Shown here: positions 22,701-33,595 of the stretch, in pieces | Layout: every line of letters starts with the position of its first letter | Numbering within the stretch: the stretch's first letter is position 1 | Assembly (NCBI GenBank): GCA_001600415.1 | Contig: BCJX01000018.1 | Coordinates: forward strand, 581,856-639,095 | DNA from: Pascua guehoae | Lineage: Eukaryota; Basidiomycota; Tremellomycetes; Trichosporonales; Trichosporonaceae | DNA: 57,240 nt | Direction: 5' to 3' | The notes under the pieces: model-generated | The model's input: only the letters and a program-made list of their open reading frames with translations | Database searches by the model: none | What the model was told of the DNA's origin: nothing | Made by a program: the position numbers and the translations under genes

Positions 22701-25382
22701 CAGCGCGTCAACGCGCGCCGCACGCCGCAGGTCATTGGTGGCCTGCTCGACGTCGACTGCGACGAGGCGACCATCAAGAACTTGTTGCTGTCGGTGACAG
22801 GCGAGTTCCCCGTCGAGGAGCTTGTTGCCGAGGTCGAGAAGCGCAACCGCCTCAAGCTCATCCTCCCCTGGCTCAACCAGAAGGTTGAGCAGGGCTCGAC
22901 TGACAAGGAGGTGTACAACGCCATTGCCAAGATTTCGATCGACTCGAACAACAACCCCGAGGCGTTCCTCAAGGAGAACAACCTGTACGAGCCCGCCGTG
23001 GTCGGCAAGTACTGCGAGAAGCGCGACCCATACCTCGCGTACATTGCGTACGCCAAGGGCTTCTGCGACGACGAGCTCATCAATGTGACCAACGACAACC
23101 AGATGTACAAGCACCAGGCCCGCTACCTCGTCAAGCGTCGCGACATTGACCTGTGGACGCAGGTGCTCAACCCCGAGAGCATCCACCGCCGCGCCCTCAT
23201 TGACCAGGTCATTGCCGTCGCCATCCCCGAGTGCACCGACCCGGACGACGTCTCGGTCACTGTCAAGGCGTTTATGCACATGGAGCTGCACGGCCCTCTT
23301 CTCGAGATTCTCGAAAAGATTATCCTCGAGGACTCGCCGTTTAGCGACAACAAGAGCCTGCAGAGCCTCATGTTCCTTACGGCCATCCGCAACGACAAGG
23401 GCAAGGTCATGGGCTACATTAACAAGCTTGAGGGCTATGACGTCGAGACGATTGCAAAGGTCGCGACCGAGTCGGGTCTCTACGAAGAGTCGTTCACAAT
23501 CTACCAAAAGCACAACATGCACGCCGAGGCCATGAACGTTCTCGTTGAACACATGGTGTCGATTGACCGTGGCTTTGCGTACGCCAACAAGATCAACGAG
23601 CCCACCGTCTGGAGCCGCCTCGCCAAGGCGCAGCTCGACGGTCTGCGTGTCAAGGACTCGATCGACTCGTACATCAAGGCCGAGGACCCGTCCAACTTTG
23701 AAGAGGTCATTGAGATTGCCAACCGCGCCGGCAAGCACGACGACCTTGTCCGCTACCTGCAGATGGCACGCAAGACGGCGCGTGAGCCCAAGATTGACAC
23801 TGAGCTTGCGTACGCCTACGCCAAGACGGACCGCCTGCACGACATGGAAGAGTTCCTGTCCATGACCAACGTCGCCGACATTCTCCAGGTCGGTGAAAAG
23901 TGTTTCGACGACGAGCTGTACCAGGCCGCCAAGCTCCTGTTTTCGTCCATTTCCAACTGGGCGCGTTTGGCCACGACGCTCATCTACCTCGGCGAGAACC
24001 AGTCGGCCGTCGACGCGGCGCGCAAGGCCGGCAACACGCAGGTGTGGAAGCAGGTCAATGCGGCGTGTGTGGACAAGAAGGAGTTCCGTCTGGCGCAGAT
24101 TTGTGGTCTCAACCTCATTGTCCACGCCGAGGAGCTTCCTGGCCTCTTGTCGCTCTACGAGCGCAACGGCTACTTTGACGAGATTATCCAGCTCATGGAG
24201 GGTGGTCTCGGCCTGGAGCGCGCACACATGGGCATGTTCACCGAGCTCTCGATCCTGTACGCAAAGTACCGCCCCGACAAGCTCATGGAGCACCTCAAGC
24301 TCTTCTGGCAGCGCATCAACATTCCAAAGGTCATCAAGGCGACCGAGCAGGCGGCGCTGTGGCCCGAGCTTGTCTTCCTGTACATTGTGTACGACGAGCC
24401 AGACAATGCCGCACTGGCCATGATGGAGCGTCTCGGCGAGTGGGACCACGACCAGTTCAAGAAGATTATCGCAAAGGTCGCCAACATGGAGATTGCGTAC
24501 AAGGCCGTCTCGTTCTACCTCGCGCGCCAGCCCATGCTCCTCCCCGACCTCCTCGCGGCGCTCAGCTCACGTCTTGACCACGGCCGTGTGGTCAAGATTC
24601 TCCAAAACGAGGACAACCTGCCACTCGCCAAGCAGTACCTCATTGCCACGCAAAAGCTCAACCTTGCCGTCGTCAACGAGGCGTACAACGACTTGCTCAT
24701 CGAAGAGGAGGACCACGTCACGCTCCGCAGCAGTCTCCAAGAGTACGACCAGTACGACGCCCTCAAGCTCGCCAAGCGTCTGGAGACGCACGAGCTCCTC
24801 GAGTTCCGTCGCATTGCTGCGCTCGTGTACCGGTATGTCATCACCCTTTCGGTTGAGCTGACGAGCAAAGCAAACTTAATATGTGGACGCAGTCCATAGA
24901 CCTCTCCAAGCAAGATCGCCTCCGCCAGGACATGCTCGTCACGGCAAACGTCAGCAGGTCGACCGAGGTTGCAGAGGAGCTGCTCGACTATTCGGTTACG
25001 ATTGGCAGCTACGACATGGTCCCTGCCATCCTCTACGTCTGCTTCGAGCAGATTAGGCCAGACGTCATTGAGGAGTTGGCTTGGAAGCGTGAGTATCCGT
25101 TCAGTGTTGGAGCTATTGCTGACGCTCCTAGACGGCCTTGCGGACTACATCACGCCCTGGAAGCTGACCTGGAGCCGACTCCAATCCGACAAGCTTGCCG
25201 CGCTCGAGAAGGAGCTCGCCGAGCTCAAGCTCAAGAGCAAGGCGACTGAGGAAAAGGAGGAGGAAGTGACCATGGGCCCTAGCTTTGGTGGGCGGCTGTT
25301 GATCGGTGGCCCCACTGGGTTTAACGCGCCAGCCAACGGCAGCATGGGCATGATGCAGCCGTCCATGACCGGGTTCTACTAA
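19794..25382 (+). CDS. CHC1: Clathrin heavy chain
   Basis: This is the triskelion leg of clathrin coats at the plasma membrane, trans-Golgi network and endosomes. Eleven exons give 1679 residues (family about 1650-1680): 19794-19814, 19879-19896, 20044-20120, 20171-20247, 20287-20340, 20394-20854, 20893-21226, 21266-21615, 21654-24832, 24871-25088, 25132-25382. The N-terminal propeller begins [20 protein letters not shown]. The linker and seven CHCR repeats follow through the long exon 9, and the C-terminal trimerisation segment contains [18 protein letters not shown]. The tail is [12 protein letters not shown]...MTGFY instead of the animal QLML-type tail. Five short 5' exons are followed by a very long one. 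The intron at 24833-24870 is only 38 nt. A diverged second copy of the 3' end lies at 31062-31561. Confidence 0.97.
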
Positions 25383-25916
25383 GACCCCCTCCACTTCCCC
25401 CCCCCCCCCCCCCCCCCCCCCCCTCCTGGCTGCTCACGTACCTGCCCGAGAATTCCGACCACCGGCGGGTACCAAAAGGCGCCAGGCGGGCACGTAGTTT
25501 TGAGTGTTAGGTTAGATATGAGAGAAATGGCAGATCACAAGAGGAAGGGGTTGCACACGGCTAACAGCTGGGCATTTGTGGGGCGTGTGGCCGTGGTGGA
25601 CTTGTGCAGCCATGTAGTGGTGTTGTTGTGCACAGTGCGGCCTGTTGTCAGGATCGTATTTGTTTAGTTTGCTTGGCGATGTCCTGGGGCCTCCATGTGG
25701 GGCAGCAGCTGCGGGACTGTGGAGATTCGCCGTACAGTCGGACCTTCCCCTATGTGTGACTGTTGGCTGGACAGTTCACACATGTTTGGTAATCGATATT
25801 AGAGCTCTCTTATGTTGAAACAGAGTAGTTAATGGCTAGAACTGTAGTTTGAGGGCCACTGCCAGAGGAATGACGTAACGGATCTATCATCGTGGTTTCT
25901 CACATCGCATGCTACC
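25383..25916. other. Intergenic stretch between convergent genes, with poly-C and a palindrome
   Basis: This is 534 nt between the clathrin stop and the SWIM-RING stop. It contains a 28-nt C run (25397-25424) 15 nt after the clathrin stop. It also has an imperfect palindrome TGTGTGACTGT...ACAGTTCACACA (about 25753-25782) related to the palindromes at 30849-31026. No gene is seen. Confidence 0.6.
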
Positions 25917-27090
25917 CTACTCCTCGTCGTACCCGTCGGTGCTCATGTCGTAATCGCTGCTGTTGCAGGATGTCTCAGCAGCCGCACCGTCGCCAACTTC
26001 CTCACTCTCGCTCTCCTTATCCTCGTCTCCTATCTCTCCGTCTCCATCCCCCCCGCTCCCACCCAGACGGAACTGGCGGTACTCCTCTGCGAGCTCGCCC
26101 TCGATGTCAAGCCTCATCTCGAGCAGGTCAGAGAGAAGCAAGCTGACCATCAGCATCATCAACATCGATACTGATACTCACGGAGCTGTCTGCCTAAACG
26201 TTCTGTCGGCCACAACGTCGTCCGCATCCTTGATCTCGTCCCCGGGCATGTCCCAGGGCTCATGACACTGCACGCACGCAAAGTCGTCGCGAGCGTGGTG
26301 CTTCTGCACGAGGCGCGCGCGCATGACACATTTGTCGTGATGCACTCAAATCAGCACAAGGTTCATGATAATAACTCACTGGCACCACAGCACTCGCTTG
26401 GCCCCACTGCGTCTCCCTCGGCGGGCTGCAAGCAACTGGATGTTAGGGGGTCGGCGGAACTTTGCGATTCACTTACAGGGCACACATCTCGCTCCCCTCA
26501 TCCGTCACCCACGCGTCTGTTGCATCGGCGAGCTTCTGGTCGAGAACGTCAAGCTCAGTGTCCAGCCATGCGTTCTGGTACCACAGCGAGTCCCCGAAAT
26601 CGACGCCGAGAACGCGCATGAACACCCACGCGACGTGCTTGCATGGTCGGCCGTCCAAGTAGCGTGCCTCCTGAAAGCGGGGGCAGGTACATGTCGGAGT
26701 CTTCTGGAGAACCACGTCGTAGGCCTCATTGCTATTGCTGACCTGGTAATCAGTAGGGAATGGTACCAGTAGACTTACAATGACAAATACGATCCCGTCG
26801 CCCTTGATCTTGACGCCGTCTAGGCCTACAAGCTGGAAGGTGGCTTCTGCGGCGCGGGACCCTGCATATGTGAGTAAGTACGGTGTACGAACGCTGAACA
26901 ACATCCCGGCACGAGTCTGACGATAGGTACTCACACGACTCTACTGCGGTCTGCGGGCACCTGCTGTCAACTAACTGACGACCAGTCTGGGAGCTTACTT
27001 TGTGCGCGTCCGCACGAGGCGTGCCTCGGTCTTTGGCTTGTTCTTCTTGGCCTTCTTGGTGGCCTTGTTCTTGCTCTTCTTCGGCGGCAT
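25917..27090 (-). CDS. SWIM plus RING-like zinc-binding protein (putative E3 ligase)
   Basis: Six exons (26999-27090, 26779-26929, 26477-26742, 26380-26435, 26182-26344, 25917-26142) join to 317 residues. The N-terminus is very basic (MPPKKSKNKATKKAKKNK), like a nuclear signal. Residues about 95-125 carry a SWIM finger: CTCPRFQEARYLDGRPCKH (C-x-C-xn-C-x-H). A RING-like set follows: CALC, then ECCGAMHHDKC, then CVQC. The C-terminal ~70 residues are acidic (GDEDKESESEEVGDG). SWIM plus RING occurs in ZSWIM2 and MEKK1, and ubiquitin ligase activity is inferred from that pairing. Two introns (26930-26998 and the 35-nt 26345-26379) need a GAG acceptor to keep frame, so those joins are less sure. 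It is divergent from the ten-finger gene at 27663. Confidence 0.7.
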
Positions 27091-27662
27091 GACGTCTGTG
27101 TGGAGAGAACACGTACGAGTGGCATGAGTGGCAACTTTGCTCGCTTTGCTTGCGGTATGCGCATGTATGCACGCCTAACTTCAGTGTATCTGTAGTGCAG
27201 GTGAGCGATCAGCATCGACGATATGGGTCCGCAGGGCGCAGGCCTGCCTGACCATGCGCCGACGAGCTGCAAGCTGAGAGGTGAGCGATTGTCAGGTACG
27301 CAGGTCGGTTCGGGTCTGTCGCTGTGCACAAAGTCGGTCGCGTCTGTTACTGTGTTGTTCACTACAGTACAGTGGCTAGTGGCACCTGCCAGCTACAGCC
27401 AGGAGGCGCTGCAGCTGGCAGGCTTGCCCGCCTGCCCCCGGGGCTCCCCGGCCTGGCTGCACCTTCCTCGCCAACCTTCCTCGCCAAGTCTGGGCCGTGG
27501 GCTGTGGGCCATGGGTGTCTGCACGCGCTACCGTCCGCCTTCTCCTTCCTTTTCTACTCGTCTCGTCTCTCCTTCCTTCTTTCTGTTTTCTTCATTGCCT
27601 TCTTCCCCATCCATTAGCTGCTGCTCGTCGCTTGCCTGATTGACATCGACGGCAACAGCATC
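27091..27662. promoter_or_regulatory. Shared upstream region of the SWIM-RING and ten-finger genes
   Basis: This is 572 nt between two divergent start codons. It contains short GCTGCA/CTGGCAGG-type repeats near 27400 and a pyrimidine-rich tract (27535-27640) leading to the plus-strand start. I see no clear known factor site. Confidence 0.4.
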
Positions 27663-30480
27663 ATGGCTGCGACGCCCAGTGGCTCCGCCTACGGCCCGCT
27701 GCCTCCGCCAGCTACTCCCTCTTCACCCCTTACCTCTCTTCCTTCGACTCCTCTTGCTCCCCCCTCCTCTCCTCTTACCTCTCTTCCTTCAACTCCTCTT
27801 GCCCCCCCCTCATCTCCTCTTACCCTTCCTCCTTCCCTCCTGTCCTCCCCAAGCCCCCCACCCCGTGTGCGTCGGTTCAAACGGCCGCGCATCCCCACCC
27901 CGACGCCGTCCGCCACCACCCATGCCGAGCCGCCTTCCTCGGACGACGACGGTGACGCCCACCGTACCAAAGTTGCCAGGCTCACGGTACCACCTTCCCT
28001 CACTGGCTCGTCGGACACCCCGACCCTCGGCGACTCGACAACTGGGCAACCCGACCCTCTACCGTTCGGGCTCAACGCTGGAGAGGTATGTATTGGCCTT
28101 CCCCGGTTTCAACTAACCCCGACAGCTCCGTTATGGGCTCGACAAGTTGGCCGACCTCGCGTACATCGACTGGATTGATGAAGAAGTAGAGTACATTCTG
28201 TGGAAAAGATTCCTCCAGATCATCACCTACATGCGTACAGATCGGTACGTATTGTCCAAGTCGCGCCATTATTGGGTGTACTTTTTTGAGATCATCGACC
28301 TCCGAATCCTCTTCAAGGTATGGCTAGGCGGGCTGGGCGTTGTCGGCGTCGAGCTGCGGTCGAGTCCTACCGCACCCACTCTCGACGAGATGCGCCAGCT
28401 CGACTTGACGCCCGCACTGCCAGACGGCACCACATTGGCCGAGGTCATCGGAGCGTACTTCAAGCTGCCGAGGCATGTGAGAGATATGACATTCGCCATG
28501 TGTGTGTGTGTACTAATGCTGCAGGTTCCTGAGGGAAAAACGCCACGCTGCTATTCGGGTAGCGTATCCGCCTTGGGCCGGTCGCTGGATATCCGGAAGG
28601 AGGAGCACGTAAAGGCGCTCGAGAAGTGAGTGATCCCCCTTATCGGCCTCCCCACCATTCCCTCTGCTAAGGCCCCATGCGCCGCTTCCCCTGTGCCCCA
28701 GCCTAAGGCTGGTCAGCCTGTCAACCTCCTCCAGCCTGTGCTTGAGCACCAGCTCGTGTCCCGCACCTACCCACACGCTCACCACGCCACATCTGACAAC
28801 CCGTGCATGCTGACAAGTTTAGTCCGAGTAGCCTTGACGAGTTCTCTCTGGAGGCAGCCCAGGGGGGCATCGACTTTGTCCCCTCGTGGATCGTGCCGCT
28901 CACCACCGCCGACTTGGTAGAGGATAAGGCGCTTTGCAAAACCGCCCTTTTGCTTCCAAAACTATTCGAGTCCATGGATCACATTCAGTGAGACTAAGGA
29001 GGATTCATACTCTGGTGACTGACATGGCAGATTTGCGACTAGTGAACAACTGACCCCCGTGATCTGGCCAAGCATGCCATGGAACGGCGCCAATGGGAAT
29101 TCGTTCCCGATGGGTGAAATCGTAACGGCAAAAGTTGACGAGGTGGCGGCGGTGCAGGGCAAAGTGATGTGGAGGTGCCTTGACAACGATTGCAGCCGCG
29201 TGTTCAAGCATCGGGTGAGTAAGGCTCGTGCATGCCCATCCTGGCGTGCATAAACATTGCACCTGTGTTGCTTGAAACTGAAACCTTCAGTGTGACATGA
29301 ACGCACATTGGCGATACGCACACCATGGAGAAGGATACGTGTGCCCATACCAGAAATGTGGCAAGCAGTATAAACAGAAGACGAATCTCCACATCCACAT
29401 GGCCGCTCAGCACCAAGGGAAACGATGGCCTTGCACGAAATGTAGCAAAAAATTCCCACACCCCTCCGGTCTCACTAGGCACATGAAACGACGTACGTGT
29501 CACGCGTGACGTATGAAGCAAGGTTGCCACTAACGCTTCAGACGCAAATGAGACCTATCCATGCCAATTGTGCCCAGCGGTGTTCAAGACAACTTCTGGC
29601 CGAGTGTACCACGTCAACGTCTGTACGTCCTGTGTGACTCTTGACATCAAGGACCACTTGCGCCTAACATTGCGCCTGGTATTGTACCTGACCTTCAGCT
29701 CATCGCAAGGCATTCCCCTGCCCCCATTGTCAGAAAGTTTTCGGAAGCGAGTCCCTCAGGGACCGCCATTCCCGTTCCTGTCTCGCTGGGCCAAACCCGC
29801 AGAAGGCGCCACGATTTAAATGCCCCTTCTGCCCAAGGACTTACCCGAAATCAAGTGAACGACAAACACATTTGAAAGCTTGCGAACGTGCGTACAACCA
29901 TCAGCTCTCAAACTGGAGATTGACCTTACAGGCAACCCTAACCAGGTTGCCCCCCAATGCCGTTTTTGCGGGAAACAGTTTATTTCTGGGGCTAAACACG
30001 TTGTCCTTGAGCACGAGAACCGGTGCATTTCGAATCCCGCCGTTGTGGGCGTGCCCTGCCGGCACGGATGCGGGGAAAGGTTTGCAGCTAAGGGCACCGA
30101 GAAGCGACACGCCCTGGGCTGTTCTTGTGAGTACAGTAGTGCGAGCTCAGAAGGCAACAGGATTCAATCGCTAACTCAACAAAAGATGCAGGTGTCAAAG
30201 AGTATCCGTGCAAGTGGGCCCTATGTGACAAGTCCTTCGACAAATACGACAACAGGCGGTATCACTCAATATATTGCGAGCGTGTGTCTTCCGTCCAGCT
30301 CTTCTATTTGTCCTAACACAGCAGACAATCCGACCCCACCCGAGAGCGTGCCATGCTCTAACGAGGCATGCAATTATGCGTCCCCAAACCCTTACACTTT
30401 GAAAAAACATGAGCAAGCCTGCATATGTACGTATGGCGATCTCGTGTAGAACTAACCCGTCTTAAGACCGACCCCAGTAG
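27663..30480 (+). CDS. Ten-finger C2H2/C2HC zinc-finger protein
   Basis: Twelve exons (27663-28085, 28126-28476, 28525-28625, 28823-28987, 29031-29214, 29291-29492, 29542-29622, 29699-29887, 29932-30126, 30192-30281, 30325-30426, 30467-30480) give 698 residues. The N-terminus is Ser/Pro-rich with a repeated SSPLTSLPSTPLAPP unit. Next come an acidic SSDDDGD patch and a domain I do not recognise (GLDKLADLAYIDWIDEEVEY onward). Ten fingers follow: four C2H2 (starting RCLDNDC, VCPYQKC, PCTKC, PCQLC), then six C2HC ending H-x3-C (PCPHC, KCPFC, QCRFC, PCRHGC, PCKWALC, PCSNEAC). The finger exons from 29542 to 30426 all begin and end in phase 1. It is probably a nuclear nucleic-acid-binding protein; DNA versus RNA binding cannot be told. 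It is divergent from the SWIM-RING gene. Confidence 0.8.
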
Positions 30481-31061
30481 ACAATATTATACAAATATCT
30501 TTGGTGTGAGCTCTCTAGTTCAACGTGTACACTCGCGAAGAACCCAACCGTACGTTGAAACAACCTCATCGTGCATCTCTAACTCATTCCAGTCAAGCGC
30601 GTGCAGGGAGTGGATACGATACCATTGTGAAAGGCGTGGCGTTGTAGAGGGCGTTGTAAAGTGTGAGATAGATAGAGATTGGCTACATGACCCTGGGGAG
30701 AATAGTAGATACGGGAGCAGGTAATAATCATCTATCTGTGAACCGGAAATGCGAGAATTATGAAGGCCCGACAGCTTACATCTTTGCAGTGGTGCAGTTG
30801 CTTCAGGAAATCGAGGTCCAAGACGCGAGGAGCCATTATAGTCGAGAAGGTACGACTGTTCGGCGAACAGTCATACCTCCCCACAGTGGCAATTTCCACG
30901 GTGACGCTGTTGCTGCAGCACAGGGGGTTCTCCAGAGGACGCCACAACCTGGGTAGTCGAGAAGGTAGGACTGTTCAGTCACCAGTCATACCTTCTTGTG
31001 TATGACTGTTCAGTGAACAGTCATACGTCTCTACAGTGGCGCAATTGCCGTCCTCCCAGGA
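30481..31061. other. Non-coding stretch with palindromic repeats before the clathrin fragment
   Basis: No gene is seen. From 30838 onward it is dominated by related palindromes and their shared flanks (separate entry). The left part (30481-30830) has lower GC than its surroundings and no recognisable feature. Confidence 0.6.
30838..31044. repeat. Cluster of three ACTGTTC/GAACAGT palindromes with shared flanks
   Basis: Inverted repeats lie at 30849-30877 (GGTACGACTGTTCG with CGAACAGTCATACC), 30961-30995 (GAAGGTAGGACTG with CAGTCATACCTTC) and 31000-31026 (GTATGACTGTTCA around a single G, perfect). The first two are preceded by GTCGAGAAGGTA. The first and third are followed by ACAGTGGC and an AATT-containing stretch. 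The pattern suggests duplicated small inverted-repeat elements (MITE-like) or a palindromic protein-binding array. A weaker relative is at about 25753-25782. Confidence 0.75.
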
Positions 31062-31561
31062 GGGAGGCTGTGGTCTGACGCCATCACGTCGGCACACGCG
31101 TCCAAGGACTTTGCGACGTGCGAGGAGCTGGGCGCGTACTTTGTCGGTATCGGCAACAAGGAGGCGTTTACCGCGCTCCTGTATGTCTGCTTTGACTATG
31201 TTAGGGCAGACTTCGTCGAGGAGATGAGCTGGCGCTACGCTCTCGGCGACTATGTCCGCCCCTACTCGATTACCGTCCAGCGTCTCCAGAGCGAAAAGGT
31301 GAGTACCAGAGGCCGTGGATGTGTTGTGCATTGGCTGACAATCAGGTGGCGGCGCTCGAAAAAGAGCTCAAGGAGCTCAAGGCAAAGGCAAAGTCGCAGG
31401 AGCCCGAGGAAGAGCAGCCATCCATGCTCGGCGCGGGCTTTGGCGGGCGCCTGCTCATTGGTGGCCCGACGGGCTCGCCCGGCGGCTATGGCGGCATGGC
31501 CAACGGCGGCTTGATGGGCCAGCCGACGGGCATGATGGCCCAGCCGACCGGCTTCTACTAA
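31062..31561 (+). pseudogene. 5'-truncated clathrin heavy chain 3' fragment
   Basis: Two exons (about 31062-31298 and 31346-31561) encode a segment matching only the last ~140 residues of clathrin heavy chain: RLWSDAITSAHASKDFATC, LLYVCFDYVRADFVEEMSW, SEKVAALEKELKELK, and the tail [12 protein letters not shown] ending QPTGFY and TAA. Upstream of 31062 there is no clathrin similarity, no plausible start and a palindrome cluster, so most of the gene is missing. It differs from the intact gene: it has an intron between SEK and VAALEKE that the intact gene lacks, and lacks the intact gene's intron after the AWK codons. It keeps an open frame and splice signals, so it may still be transcribed or may be a recent relic. 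Read-through from a cryptic promoter is possible. Confidence 0.85.
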
Positions 31562-32584
31562 GTGTAGATGCCGGGTTTGTAGACTTCTTGCCGGGTGATG
31601 AGCCGGGGCTCGTGACCCGGGAGCCTGGGACCGGGGAGCCGGGGAGCCGGTGACACCGGGCCATGTCACGATCATAGTAGAGATGATGAATGAATAGCAG
31701 AATCGCTAGAGTATGGGCGGAGCGAGCGGGCGACACGAGGGCGACACGAAGGCGACATGAAGTGGTGCCCTCTGCGACTGTTGTGGCGGCGGCCATGTGT
31801 GGGCTGTTTGTCCTCTTGTCAGTGGTGAAAGAGTCGACTGCAGCAGAGAAGGAAGGCGTTGACGGGCGTAGCACGATTCAATGGCATGGCTCCACAATAT
31901 CCGATCCCAGGAGTTGCGACTTCCCTCGCCAGCATCAGGAAGGTGGTCAGGAGCGAGACAACGGCACTCGGACTCGCATCGTGAGAAAAACAACCATCTC
32001 TGTTCGTATCTTCACTTCACTTCACTTCACTTCACTCCACTTCACTTCGCTGCACTGCCCTGCCCACGGCACCCATCGCTGCACCACCTCACCCGACGTT
32101 GCTTGCGCCACCTCACCCGTCGCCGCCGCGCTACTTCGCCGTCGCTGCCGGCTGCCGCTCTACTTCTTCTGGCGAGCACAAGTAAACATCTTGTCAATGC
32201 ACTGCCCTCTATGGGAGCGCGAGTGACATGCATTGGGAGCGCTGTCCAGCTTGGGGGTGCGATATTCCCTCTGCACCATACCTAAACTTCACTTCACTTC
32301 ACTTCTCCATACACTGCCCCGACTCAGTATCCAACCTGTTCTTCCCCCCACCCAACCCTCTCTCCTCGCCACCCACTGCCCTTCCCTCCACCCCCCTCCC
32401 ACTTCCCACACCCTCGCCACTTCCCACGCCCTCGGTATGGCGCATTTGTGACATGACACAGCCTCTCCCCTCGGCTCGGGACAGTGCGACGTCATACCGA
32501 CACAAACACAACATACAACCTCCGAGCCCAATCCCTTCAGGATGGACTAAGACACAGTATGAGGTCATAGGAGGATTGATGTAA
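31562..32584. other. Intergenic stretch with TTCAC repeats
   Basis: No gene is supported. Features seen are a CCGGG/GAGCC-rich block just after the clathrin fragment (31600-31660), TTCAC pentamer repeats (32011-32050 and 32286-32304) and C-rich sequence (32340-32430). Confidence 0.55.
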
Positions 32585-32667
32585 TCTCTGTTCGTATATC
32601 GGTTTAGTATGCTCGCTTGTCATCTGTATAATCCCGGGAGAGCGGAGTTCGACTCTCCGACAGAGAG
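32585..32667 (+). tRNA. tRNA-Asp (GTC), with a ~12-nt intron
   Basis: The acceptor stem TCTCTGT pairs with ACAGAGA (32660-32666) and is followed by the Asp-type discriminator G. The D loop has GG. The T arm is CGGAG-TTCGACT-CTCCG. The anticodon loop reads TTGTCA with GTC at 34-36 and an intron of about 12 nt after position 37. A T run follows (about 32675). The anticodon stem has one mismatch whichever way the intron is cut, so a decayed copy cannot be excluded. Confidence 0.75.
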
Positions 32668-33595
32668 AAACATCTTTTTAGTGGCAGTCGGGGGGTGCCA
32701 TGTCATTTGAGAGGGACGGGCTGGCATGTGGCGGGGAACAGAGGACTCGACGGGGGGCGTGTGGGGCCATCCTCTGGGCTGGTCCTCTGGGCTGCGGTAG
32801 ACCGCAGACTGGTCCAGCTGCTGGCCAGTGACCTGCCAGTTCAATCATCAACAATCATGGGGTAATGGGGTATATGTGGAACGTTGTGTGAAGGAAAGTG
32901 CGCCGATGACATGAGTATGGAGTGAACGGGTATGTGACGAGGCAATCAACAGGTATATGCAGTGAATAGGGCGGGGCGCGAATGCCAGGTGACAACCGCA
33001 GTGGAATCGTCACTGCAGGCAGAAGCCTCCCAAGACAAAACTAGGGCTAGTAGCAATGACCCCTTGAGCAAGGGTATGGTCGTGGAGCTGGGGTGTCTCG
33101 AACATGACACGATCAAGTAGTCTGCAGCCCCTTGTGCTCTTGTTGAGATTGCCCCATGCCACATTGGACTGCGAGCCTGCAAGCTTGAGAGCTGAGACTC
33201 ATGGCGGTTCTCACCCCCAGCCATGACGGCACGGCCCCCATGCTGCCAGCGGTGTGGGAACGGGTGGCCGCGACCAGGTCCAAGATTGCATCATGCCCAG
33301 TTGGACGTCTCTGAGAATCCACTGAAACGAACGTTTGCCAGTGTTCCGCGCCTTGGATACAGCAGCTGTTGACATGGTTTCGCTCGTGGTCTTGGGGAGG
33401 CAGGCCTTGGGGAGGAATTGTGGCAACCAGCGTGGCAACCAGTGTGGCAACCAGTGTGGCACTGCCTCGCATACGCTTCCCACCACCGCCCAACCAACAT
33501 CCCACGCCACACACCGCCCATACACGTCCATGATCCACCCGGCAGTCATTTACACTCGCAACAAGAGGTCCACAGACGCGCAGAGCAAAAGAGAT
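32668..33595. other. Intergenic stretch between tRNA genes
   Basis: I see no gene. A GTGGCAACCAGT 12-nt tandem repeat (33421-33463, about three copies) and a GGCTGGTCCTCTGG duplication (about 32770-32795) are present. Confidence 0.5.

Noticed and set aside
21432..24449. Open frame of 1005 codons on the minus strand opposite clathrin heavy chain
   Set aside because: It mirrors the strongly C/G-ending codons of CHC1. The protein has no recognisable motifs, and the plus-strand clathrin assignment is unambiguous.
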